Made by a program: the position numbers and the translations under genes. Positions 1 to 7,010 of a DNA stretch of 7,010 bases are shown here, piece by piece (the first letter of the stretch is position 1; each line of letters opens with the position of its first letter). The notes under the pieces were generated by a model, which saw only the letters and a program-made list of their open reading frames with translations, was not told where the DNA came from and did no database searches. The DNA is from Deltaproteobacteria bacterium (lineage in GTDB: Bacteria > Desulfobacterota > Deferrimicrobia > Deferrimicrobiales > Deferrimicrobiaceae): contig PQAK01000021.1 of NCBI GenBank assembly GCA_003105225.1, positions 1 through 7,010 of the forward strand, read 5' to 3'.

Positions 1-582
<582 letters not shown>

Positions 583-625
583 ACCGCTTCCCCTGTTGGG
601 AGAATCCTCAACCCGGAAGAAAGGA

Positions 626-655
626 ATGTTACAACGATCGGTTGCCGCTTGGCAA
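626..655 (-). promoter_or_regulatory. Candidate sigma-70 promoter for prs
   Basis: On the minus strand, TTGCCA (plus 650-655) and TAACAT (plus 626-631) are separated by 18 bases: five of six and four of six consensus matches. Transcription would start near 619 and give a leader of about 37 bases before the GTG of prs. The -35 box lies in a small inverted repeat, TTGCC/GGCAA at 642-655, which could be an operator. Assigned by pattern and position only. Confidence 0.4.
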
Positions 656-860
656 GGGAAAAACAGGAGAAAACGGGGATCTCCCGTACGCGCCGGAGGG
701 TGTCTCTGCCTTCACGTCTCCTTACGCAAGCATCCGCCCGTCCCGTCAGGCGGTCTTCATTCATACACGCATGCAAGCCTGGAGCACTTCCATTCCGTGA
801 TAACGATAGGCATTAGATAACCGCCTGCTTCAACCTGGATGAAAATCCCGAATATATCCC

Positions 861-876
861 TTCCCCAAATGGGGAA
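861..876. promoter_or_regulatory. Perfect dyad TTCCCC-N4-GGGGAA, candidate activator-binding site
   Basis: TTCCCC at 861-866 and GGGGAA at 871-876 form a perfect 6-base inverted repeat around AAAT. Its centre is about 125-130 bases upstream of the start predicted from the sigma-54-like promoter at 969, which is the usual range for sigma-54 enhancer-binding proteins. The dyad is seen directly; the role is inferred. Confidence 0.4.
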
Positions 877-896
877 ACGGCTCCCTATACGGGTAA

Positions 897-920
897 CCCC
901 CAAGCGCGCCTGCGTGGGGG
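897..920. repeat. GC-rich imperfect hairpin CCCCCA/TGGGGG
   Basis: CCCCCA (897-902) pairs with TGGGGG (915-920). After a two-base bulge (AG), CGC (905-907) pairs with GCG (912-914) around a GCCT loop. It lies 50-70 bases upstream of the sigma-54-like promoter. There is no T-run on either strand, so it is not a typical intrinsic terminator; it may be a second protein-binding dyad. Confidence 0.35.
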
Positions 921-968
921 CCTGAAAATATATCTTTGGATTTCAAGGGGTTTACCTTCCGCATCGAG

Positions 969-985
969 TTGGCATGGTACTTGAG
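969..985 (+). promoter_or_regulatory. Sigma-54 (RpoN)-type -24/-12 promoter
   Basis: TTGGCATGGTACTTGAG matches the RpoN consensus (YTGGCACG-N4-TTGCW) at TTGGCA, the following G, and TTG, with the required 10 bases between the -24 GG (971-972) and the -12 G (983). Departures are T for C at 975 and GA instead of GC at -12. Transcription would start near 995-997, giving a leader of about 34 bases with the Shine-Dalgarno GGAGGTG (1018-1024). Dyads 75-135 bases upstream fit an activator site. The -12 mismatch lowers certainty. Confidence 0.55.
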
Positions 986-1008
986 ATACGAGGAGATAGA
1001 ACAATTTC

Positions 1009-1019
1009 CCACATTGTGG
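1009..1019 (+). promoter_or_regulatory. Dyad CCACA-T-TGTGG overlapping the ribosome binding site
   Basis: CCACA (1009-1013) and TGTGG (1015-1019) are perfect inverted arms around one base, and the right arm takes in the first bases of the Shine-Dalgarno GGAGGTG (1018-1024). The loop is too short for an RNA hairpin without opening a pair, so a DNA-binding dyad or chance is more likely than RNA masking. Confidence 0.2.
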
Positions 1020-1029
1020 AGGTGAGGGT

Positions 1030-1317
1030 ATGAAACGGTTCCTGTCCCTGATGGTCGCAGTGGTTTTCGCCCTGACGTGCTTCGGCACGGTCATGGCGGC
1101 GGAGAAGGCGGCGGCGCCTGCGAAGGCGGCTCCGGCAATGGATAACACGATGAAGAAGGAAGGCGAGGCAGCGAAGCCGGAGAAGAAGAAGGCCGCCAAG
1201 AAGAAGGCCGCCAAGAAGAAGGCCGTCAAGAAGGAAAAGGCGGACGAGAAGAAGGCCGAAGAGCCGAAGCCCATGGCACCTGCGGCTCCGCCCGCGGCGC
1301 CCCCGGCGAAGAAGTAA
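1030..1317 (+). CDS. Small exported Lys/Ala/Pro-rich protein, function unknown
   Basis: 95 residues. Residues 1-23 form a classic Sec signal peptide: MKR, a hydrophobic core (FLSLMVAVVFALTCFG), then VMA before the likely cut. Cys17 is not in a good lipobox, so a lipoprotein is unlikely. The mature part is low complexity: an Ala/Pro stretch (25-36), a very basic block (42-75) with three KKKA(A/V) pentads, and a Pro/Ala tail (79-95) ending in KK. The mature chain is basic, has no aromatic residue and no cysteine, and is probably disordered. Histone-H1-like tails look similar, but the signal peptide argues for export, perhaps binding anionic envelope polymers (inference). A strong Shine-Dalgarno (GGAGGTG, five bases before ATG), a sigma-54-like promoter and an excellent terminator support a real single-gene unit. 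No family recognised. Confidence 0.8.
   Translation: MKRFLSLMVAVVFALTCFGTVMAAEKAAAPAKAAPAMDNTMKKEGEAAKPEKKKAAKKKAAKKKAVKKEKADEKKAEEPKPMAPAAPPAAPPAKK
1183..1227 (+). repeat. Three tandem 15-base units encoding KKKAA, KKKAA, KKKAV
   Basis: The unit is AAGAAGAAGGCCGCC, repeated exactly at 1183-1197 and 1198-1212, and with one base change (GTC for GCC) at 1213-1227. The units are in frame within the exported Lys-rich protein, so copy-number change by slippage would alter length without frameshift. Confidence 0.85.
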
Positions 1318-1347
1318 CCCTCCAGCCAAACCGCAAGAGAACGGCCC

Positions 1348-1379
1348 GGGCAGGGGATCGCATCCCCTGCCCTTTTTTT
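1348..1379 (+). terminator. Strong Rho-independent terminator of the exported Lys-rich protein gene
   Basis: GGGCAGGGGAT (1348-1358) and ATCCCCTGCCC (1362-1372) form a perfect 11-base stem with a three-base loop, followed directly by seven T (1373-1379). It lies 30 bases after the TAA at 1315. On the minus strand the stem has no following T-run, so it acts in the plus direction only. Its T-tract contains two bases of the stop codon of the convergent dehydratase gene. Confidence 0.95.
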
Positions 1380-1719
1380 ATCCCGATCCTTCCCCGGCCA
1401 GCGCGTTCACCTTCGCGGCCATGATGAAGTCGTTTTCGTGCAGGCCGTGAATCTTGTGCGTCTGAAACGATACGGTGCAATACCCCCACCCGAACGCGAT
1501 GTCGGGGTGGTGATCTTCCCGCTCCGCCAGCTCGCCGACCCTCCGCGCGAATTCCATGGCGGAGGCGAACTCCTTGAAGCGGAACCTGCGCTCGATCATG
1601 GATGCACCGCCGGCAAGCGTCCACCCCGGCGTTTCCTCAAGATATCGTCGCGCCTCTTCCTCCGCCAGGGGGGAAACGCCCCCCCGGCACGGGACACAGG
1701 ATTTTTCCGCCAGGCCCAT
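1378..1719 (-). CDS. 4a-hydroxytetrahydrobiopterin dehydratase (pterin-4a-carbinolamine dehydratase)
   Basis: Cytoplasmic enzyme that dehydrates 4a-hydroxytetrahydropterin to quinonoid dihydropterin, the recycling step after aromatic amino acid hydroxylases; many bacteria carry it without a recognisable phenylalanine hydroxylase, where its role is less clear. 113 residues, normal length. Evidence: N-terminal LAEKSCVPCRGGVSPL with the usual Cys pair (residues 8 and 11), PGW (31-33), the core EDHHPD (68-73, His70/His71), Trp78 and THKIHGL with His88, matching the His-His...His active site. Start ATG at 1719 is preceded by GGGAGG six bases upstream; an in-frame extension to 1869 lacks homology. 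The gene is divergent from the chorismate mutase unit. Its TAA (1380-1378) lies in the T-tract of the opposing terminator, and I see no terminator of its own. The symbol phhB is used in some genomes. Confidence 0.95.
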   Translation of the reverse strand: MGLAEKSCVPCRGGVSPLAEEEARRYLEETPGWTLAGGASMIERRFRFKEFASAMEFARRVGELAEREDHHPDIAFGWGYCTVSFQTHKIHGLHENDFIMAAKVNALAGEGSG

Positions 1720-1827
1720 GCCGTCCTCCCTTCCGGATTCCGCCCAAGGAATTAGATGGCGAAAACGGGTCCGGGGAAACAGGATTCGGTCACGGACATG
1801 GCGCGGACTTCCATCCTCCCGGGGGCA

Positions 1828-1856
1828 TTGCAGGGAAGACGGCGAGCCTATATGAT
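1828..1856 (+). promoter_or_regulatory. Candidate sigma-70 promoter for the chorismate mutase unit
   Basis: TTGCAG (1828-1833) and TATGAT (1851-1856) are 17 bases apart; the -10 matches five of six and the -35 keeps only TTG. Transcription would start near 1863, giving a leader of about 65 bases before the GTG at 1930. If real, it excludes the upstream ATG codons at 1756 and 1852 as starts. Confidence 0.4.
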
Positions 1857-1929
1857 TGCGCAATACCAATCGCCGCGGACCGGGAATGCGGCGCCCGGTA
1901 CGCCGCGATTCCGTTCAAGCGAGGTGGGC

Positions 1930-2217
1930 GTGGAGATCGACGAGGTACGGAAACGGATCGATCTGCTGGACGACGTGCTGCTGCGGATCTTCAACGAACG
2001 CGCGAGGCTGGCGCTGGAGATCGGGAACCTGAAGAAGGGGCTGCGGATTCCCGTGTACGACCCTGCCCGGGAGAAGCGCATCTTCGCCCGCATGAAGGAG
2101 GACAATCCCGGCCCGCTGGACGGCGGCGCGATCGTCCGGCTGTTCGAGCGCGTCGTGGACGAGTCGCGAAGGCTGGAGCGCATCCTGTCGCAGCGGGAAG
2201 GACGGGAAGAATGCTGA
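1930..2217 (+). CDS. aroQ: Monofunctional chorismate mutase, AroQ class
   Basis: Converts chorismate to prephenate, the committed step to phenylalanine and tyrosine, in the cytoplasm. From GTG 1930 it is 95 residues, the length of a single AroQ domain. AroQ active-site residues line up by motif: Arg7 (VRKRIDLLD), Arg24 (NERARLALEIG), Lys35 or Lys36, and Asp44/Arg47/Glu48 in PVYDPAREK; the last helix has ESRRLERIL where enterobacterial enzymes have the catalytic Gln (Glu occurs in some relatives). There is no fused prephenate dehydratase, dehydrogenase or DAHP synthase. The start is uncertain: GTG 1930 begins the homology but its GAGGTG is only three bases away; GTG 1924 and ATG 1852 are in frame, and the region before 1924 looks non-coding. 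The final bases overlap the next gene (ATGCTGA), implying translational coupling. The symbol aroQ is also used for type II dehydroquinase. Confidence 0.93.
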   Translation: MEIDEVRKRIDLLDDVLLRIFNERARLALEIGNLKKGLRIPVYDPAREKRIFARMKEDNPGPLDGGAIVRLFERVVDESRRLERILSQREGREEC

Positions 2218-2420
2218 TCATCACGAAGAAGAACGCCCCCGAAGACGCGCTGGACGCCATCAAGGAATACCTCATCAACCACGGCTTCGACATCCACCAG
2301 TCCACCGGCGCGAACCGCACCATCATCGGCGTGATCGGCGACACCGATGCCCTGGACGAACGGGAGATCGAGGCCCTGCCCGGCGTCAGCCAGGTGGTCC
2401 GGATCAAGAAGGACGACTAG
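2211..2420 (+). CDS. Free-standing DAHP synthase ferredoxin-like regulatory domain
   Basis: 69 residues. It resembles the N-terminal ferredoxin-like (ACT-like) domain of type I-beta DAHP synthases such as that of Thermotoga maritima: an MLIITKK opening strand, STGANRTIIGVIGD (31-44), and EALPGVSQVVRIKK (54-67). In those enzymes this domain binds Phe or Tyr and gates the aldolase barrel, joined by a linker such as KPYKLVSRE. Here the protein stops two residues after VVRIKK, and no barrel follows: 28 bases later comes a terminator, then tRNA genes. The ATG at 2211 lies within the end of chorismate mutase and the two overlap by seven bases. The domain is complete, not frayed, so it may be a real one-domain protein acting in trans on chorismate mutase or on a DAHP synthase encoded elsewhere (inference). 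A truncated remnant is the alternative. Confidence 0.85.
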   Translation: MLIITKKNAPEDALDAIKEYLINHGFDIHQSTGANRTIIGVIGDTDALDEREIEALPGVSQVVRIKKDD

Positions 2421-2448
2421 CCCGCGGAACCCTTGAGAATGCGAAGAA

Positions 2449-2480
2449 AAAGCCCCCCGGGTTCCAGCCCGGGGGGCTTT
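2449..2480. terminator. Bidirectional terminator between the chorismate mutase unit and the tRNA unit
   Basis: AAAGCCCCCCGGG (2449-2461) and CCCGGGGGGCTTT (2468-2480) form a perfect 13-base stem with a six-base loop. On the minus strand the stem runs into CTTTTTCTTC, a good T-tract nine bases after the end of tRNA-Asp. On the plus strand the tract is short (CTTTCTG), 28 bases after the stop of the ferredoxin-like protein. It probably serves both units, more strongly for the tRNAs. Confidence 0.9.
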
Positions 2481-2488
2481 CTGATGAC

Positions 2489-2565
<77 letters not shown>

Positions 2566-2579
2566 GTTACGTGGTCTGT

Positions 2580-2655
2580 TGGTAGGCGGAACAGGACTTG
2601 AACCTGTGACCCTCGCCTTGTAAGGGCGATGCTCTACCAGCTGAGCTATCCGCCC
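2580..2655 (-). tRNA. tRNA-Val (anticodon TAC)
   Basis: 76 bases including an encoded CCA (plus 2580-2582). Acceptor stem GGGCGGA/TCCGCCT closes with a G1-U72 wobble; discriminator A; D-arm with GCTCAGCTGGTAGAGC; anticodon stem CGCCC... with loop CTTACAA, anticodon TAC; T-arm ACAGG-TTCAAGT-CCTGT. First gene of the two-tRNA transcript, just downstream of a promoter with a perfect -35. Confidence 0.97.
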
Positions 2656-2687
2656 AGGGACAACCTCCAAAGATCGAAGACCTCATA

Positions 2688-2716
2688 CGTTAACAAATCC
2701 CCAGCCGGAATGTCAA
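2688..2716 (-). promoter_or_regulatory. Sigma-70 promoter of the tRNA-Val/tRNA-Asp unit
   Basis: On the minus strand, a perfect TTGACA (plus 2711-2716) is followed after 17 bases by TTAACG (plus 2688-2693), or after 18 by TAACGT. Transcription would start near 2681, about 25 bases before tRNA-Val. The perfect -35 with a weak -10 suits stable-RNA transcription. It lies back-to-back with the start of the gene at 2753. Confidence 0.65.
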
Positions 2717-2752
2717 CGCGGTTGCGCGCGATCCTTCTGTTAAGATTGAGGC

Positions 2753-3739
2753 ATGAAGATCGCCCTCCTGGGAGCCGCCGGCTGGATCGGCCGGATCGCG
2801 GCGCAATCCCTGTCTTCCCGGCCGGAAGTCGGGGAGCTCCTCCTGGTGGATTACAACATCCGGGACGCGAAGCGCTTCGGAAAGGCGCTGTCGCCGAAAT
2901 GCCGCTGGTCGATGGCCGACGCCGGGCGGACGCGGGAACTCGGTCGCCTGCTCGATGGAGCGGCCTCCGTGGCGAACGCCGTCGGGCCGTGCGCGGAGTA
3001 CGAAAAGGGGATCCTCCTGGCGTGCGCGGAAAAGGGGACGCCCGTGGCCAGCATCGGGGACGGGACGCTCTCCGAGGCGGACCGGAGGGAGATCCACGAC
3101 GCCTTCCGCCGCAAGGGAACCCCGGCCGTATCGGGCTGCGGCATGATGCCGGGATGGACGGAACTTCTCGCCGCCCATTTCCTTCCCCGGAAAGCCGCAG
3201 CGGCCGCGGAGCGCACGGACAGGGCCCTCCGGAGGTACCTGTTCTGCTCGCTCGACCGGTTCGGCGGATACGCCTTTTTCCGGAGGGCGATGCAAGCGCC
3301 CGGGCGCACGGTATTGCCTCCGCCGGGTTCCCCCGCGGGATCCTACTTCGCCATGGGAGCGGACGTCTTCGGCGTCCCCGCCGGACGTCCCGCCGGCAGG
3401 TACCGGCGTCTCGGAGGCGCGCTGGGGGGGCTGGGAGCCGTCGGAAGGGAATTCTCGGCGGCGATTCTCTACTGGCTGCGCGGATCCCTCGGTGCCGCGC
3501 AGGGAACGGTCGTCGCCGCCTCGGGGGTCTGGACGGGGGGTGAGGACGCCGGCGGCGCCGCTTCGGTGGAGGATCCGCGGGGTATCCTTGCGGGCGCCCT
3601 GCTCGCGGAAGCCGCGCTCAAGCTCGCGGCGTTCGCGGGGAATGGAAAAGGCCTCCTGCCGCTGCCCGATGTGATCGGGCGGGAAGAGGCCGAAAGGATC
3701 GCGCGGGAGGGTGGAGGAACGATACGCGTGACCGCGTAA
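2753..3739 (+). CDS. Saccharopine dehydrogenase-like NAD(P)-binding oxidoreductase, substrate unknown
   Basis: 328 residues, predicted cytoplasmic. It opens with a Rossmann dinucleotide-binding fold: MKIALLGAAGWIG with the GxxGxxG fingerprint at residues 7-13 and Asp33 ending the second strand, which hints at NAD over NADP. NAVGPCAEYEKGILLACAEKGTPVASIGDG (75-104) and SGCGMMPGWTELLA (127-140) resemble the strand-turn motifs of the saccharopine dehydrogenase superfamily, which includes saccharopine reductases, carboxynorspermidine dehydrogenase and lipid enoyl reductases; the motifs do not choose between these. The C-terminal half (150-328) is Gly/Ala-rich and divergent. Start ATG 2753 fits the Rossmann strand, but GAGG (2748-2751) is one base from it, too close for a normal Shine-Dalgarno. 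The gene stands alone, divergent from the tRNAs and convergent with lon, so context gives no substrate. Confidence 0.8.
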   Translation: MKIALLGAAGWIGRIAAQSLSSRPEVGELLLVDYNIRDAKRFGKALSPKCRWSMADAGRTRELGRLLDGAASVANAVGPCAEYEKGILLACAEKGTPVASIGDGTLSEADRREIHDAFRRKGTPAVSGCGMMPGWTELLAAHFLPRKAAAAAERTDRALRRYLFCSLDRFGGYAFFRRAMQAPGRTVLPPPGSPAGSYFAMGADVFGVPAGRPAGRYRRLGGALGGLGAVGREFSAAILYWLRGSLGAAQGTVVAASGVWTGGEDAGGAASVEDPRGILAGALLAEAALKLAAFAGNGKGLLPLPDVIGREEAERIAREGGGTIRVTA

Positions 3740-3769
3740 AGCGGTCTCGCTTTCGCCTCGAGCGAACAG

Positions 3770-3836
3770 GGATCATCCTCCTTCGCCCCTCGTCGCAGTC
3801 AAGGAACCGAGCCTTCGGGGCTACGGAGGATGATTC
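3770..3836 (-). repeat. REP-like palindromic element, copy B
   Basis: Read on the minus strand: ATCATCCTCC, then GTA, then GCCCC, a 27-base loop, GGGGC, then GAA, then GGAGGATGAT. Plus coordinates of the paired arms are 3772-3781 with 3825-3834, and 3785-3789 with 3817-3821; the outer stem extends by a G-T and a G-C pair to 3770 and 3836. The stem is interrupted by the asymmetric GTA/GAA internal loop, the same loop as in the neighbouring copy, which has the opposite orientation. Confidence 0.75.
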
Positions 3837-3888
3837 TCCGTAGCTCCGATGCCCGGGGTCGTCCGCCAGGCATCGGAGCGAAGGAGAA

Positions 3889-3891
<3 letters not shown>
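3831..3891 (+). repeat. REP-like palindromic element, copy A, reaching the lon stop codon
   Basis: TGATTCTCC (3831-3839), GTA (3840-3842), GCTCCGATGCC (3843-3853), a 15-base loop, GGCATCGGAGC (3869-3879), GAA (3880-3882), GGAGAATCA (3883-3891). Both the 9-base outer and 11-base inner arms are perfect, separated by a GTA/GAA internal loop. The last three bases are the complement of the lon TGA stop. There is no T-run, so it is not a typical intrinsic terminator, but it would fold stably at the 3' end of lon mRNA. Confidence 0.8.
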
Positions 3892-6300
<2,409 letters not shown>

Positions 6301-6321
6301 GCGACCCTCCACGGCGCGACC

Positions 6322-6343
6322 GGCCCCCCCCGGCGGGGGGACC
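6322..6343 (-). repeat. GC-only hairpin between clpX and lon
   Basis: On the minus strand GGTCCCCCC, loop GCC, then GGGGGG and GGCC form a very stable stem with a G-U pair and small bulge. It ends about ten bases before the lon Shine-Dalgarno (GGAGGG, near 6304-6309). There is no T-run, so full termination is unlikely. It could set the clpX:lon ratio as a processing or stability element. Confidence 0.5.
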
Positions 6344-6350
6344 GCGGGAT

Positions 6351-7010
6351 TCACGCCAGCTCTGCCTTCTTTCCCTGCACGATCTCCGGGGGGACCTTGC
6401 CGCTGACCACGTCTTCCGAGATGATGCATTTCTTGATGTTGCTCTGGGAGGGGATCTCGTACATCACGTCGAGCATGATGTGCTCCAGGATGGACCGCAG
6501 CCCCCGTGCCCCCGCCTTCCGGTGGATCGCCTGGCGGGCGATGGTGTGCAGCGCGGGCTCGGAGAACTCCAGCTTCACGTTCTCGAACTCGAACAGCCTC
6601 TGGTATTGGCGCACGAGCGCGTTCTTCGGCCGCGTCAGGATCTGGACCAGCGCGTCCTCGTCCAGCTCGTGGAGGGTGGCCAGCACGGGCAGCCGTCCCA
6701 CGAATTCCGGGATCAGCCCGAACCGGATGAGGTCTTCCGGCTGCACGGACGCGAGCAGCCTCCCGAGGTTCCGCTCGGTGCTCGAGACGATGTCCGCGCC
6801 GAATCCCATCGTCTTCTTGGAGGTGCGCCGCTCCACGATCCCGTCGAGGCCGACGAAGGCCCCGCCGCAGATGAAGAGGATGTTCGTCGTGTCGACCTTG
6901 ATGAATTCCTGCTGGGGATGCTTGCGGCCGCCCTTCGGAGGGACGTTGGCCACGGTCCCCTCGAGGATCTTCAGCAGGGCCTGCTGCACGCCCTCGCCGG
7001 ACACGTCGCG
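6351..7010 (-). CDS. clpX: ClpX, ATP-dependent unfoldase subunit of ClpXP, C-terminal part, truncated by window edge
   Basis: Hexameric AAA+ unfoldase that recognises tagged or native substrates and feeds them to ClpP. 219 residues are visible, about half of a 410-430 residue protein; the frame is open at 7010, and the first codons read RDVSGEGVQQ, so the valine (GTG at 7004) is internal and not a start. Visible: pore-2 region RDVSGEGVQQALLKILEGT, the RKH loop in GGRKHP (fragment residues 29-31), the ClpP-docking tripeptide as MGF (68-70; IGF in E. coli), the arginine-finger region PEFVGR (Arg106) and sensor-2 GARGLR (Arg169). The zinc-binding domain and Walker motifs lie beyond the window. 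Stop TGA at 6353-6351, 50 bases before lon. clpP is expected upstream of clpX but is not visible. Confidence 0.98.
   Translation of the reverse strand, partial: RDVSGEGVQQALLKILEGTVANVPPKGGRKHPQQEFIKVDTTNILFICGGAFVGLDGIVERRTSKKTMGFGADIVSSTERNLGRLLASVQPEDLIRFGLIPEFVGRLPVLATLHELDEDALVQILTRPKNALVRQYQRLFEFENVKLEFSEPALHTIARQAIHRKAGARGLRSILEHIMLDVMYEIPSQSNIKKCIISEDVVSGKVPPEIVQGKKAELA

Larger units (their letters stand above)
583..1029. other. Non-coding divergent control region between prs and the exported Lys-rich protein gene
   Basis: 447 bases without a convincing gene. The prs side holds the candidate sigma-70 promoter. The middle has short hairpins: ACGGG/CCCGT at 673-687 and CCGCC/GGCGG at 734-753. 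The right side holds two stronger dyads (861-876, 897-920) and a sigma-54-like promoter (969-985) feeding the gene at 1030. No tRNA is visible, and I could not match the region to a known riboswitch; the conserved c-di-GMP (GEMM) core was looked for and not found. A-T-rich patches at 850-860 and 926-935 (atatat) lie between the dyads and the promoter. Confidence 0.6.

Noticed and set aside
720..840. Possible riboswitch (c-di-GMP/GEMM type), suggested by ACGCAAGC and GCAAGCC fragments
   Set aside because: The conserved AAACC core and paired GACGCAAAGC are absent on both strands, and the fragments do not assemble into the known fold.
885..1329. Minus-strand frames of 125-129 codons opposite the Lys-rich gene
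   Set aside because: They are the antisense of Lys/Ala codons (runs of F/L/A or R/L/G); the plus strand has the ribosome site, promoter and terminator.
1756..1923. N-terminal extension of chorismate mutase from ATG 1756 or 1852
   Set aside because: The added residues do not resemble AroQ proteins, and a candidate promoter lies within the stretch. ATG 1852 remains formally possible.
1602..2210. Long in-frame extension upstream of the ferredoxin-like protein
   Set aside because: It overlaps the chorismate mutase gene and part of the dehydratase gene in other frames, is Arg/Gly/Pro-rich as expected of a GC-rich shadow, and has no homology; the ATG at 2211 starts the domain.
6301..6429. 43-codon N-terminal extension of Lon
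   Set aside because: It would overlap the end of clpX and pass through the intergenic hairpin; the ATG at 6300 has a proper ribosome site and starts the LON domain.

Overview
The window is GC-rich bacterial chromosome with compact housekeeping genes. The clpX-lon order, a sigma-54-type promoter, a Thermotoga-type DAHP synthase regulatory domain and tandem tRNA-Val/tRNA-Asp genes fit a deltaproteobacterial lineage (Desulfuromonadota/Desulfobacterota-like). That placement is inference from gene content; no rRNA or complete marker protein is present to fix it.

Layout. 1-582 (minus): N-terminal 194 codons of ribose-phosphate pyrophosphokinase (prs), cut by the window edge. 583-1029: a 447-base spacer with a probable prs promoter and, facing the other way, a sigma-54-like promoter preceded by two dyad-symmetric elements. 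1030-1317 (plus): a small exported Lys/Ala/Pro-rich protein ending at a very strong terminator. 1378-1719 (minus): pterin-4a-carbinolamine dehydratase, whose stop codon lies in the T-tract of that terminator. 1930-2420 (plus): a two-gene unit of monofunctional AroQ chorismate mutase overlapping by 7 bases a 69-residue protein that is only the ferredoxin-like regulatory domain of type I DAHP synthase, without the aldolase barrel. 2449-2480: a shared, probably bidirectional terminator. 2489-2655 (minus): tRNA-Val(TAC) then tRNA-Asp(GTC), with their promoter at 2688-2716. 2753-3739 (plus): a saccharopine-dehydrogenase-like NAD(P)-binding protein. 3770-3891: two oppositely oriented REP-like palindromes sharing the same GTA/GAA internal loop, between convergent genes. 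3889-6300 (minus): complete LonA protease. 6351-7010 (minus): C-terminal 219 residues of ClpX, cut by the window edge.

How it works together. clpX and lon form a proteostasis unit: ClpX unfolds substrates for ClpP, and Lon degrades misfolded and regulatory proteins. The chorismate mutase/ferredoxin-like pair points to control of aromatic amino acid synthesis, with a pterin dehydratase divergently transcribed beside it. prs supplies PRPP for nucleotides, His and Trp. The least explained items are the free-standing DAHP synthase regulatory domain, the exported Lys-rich protein with its sigma-54-like control region, and the paired palindromes downstream of lon.
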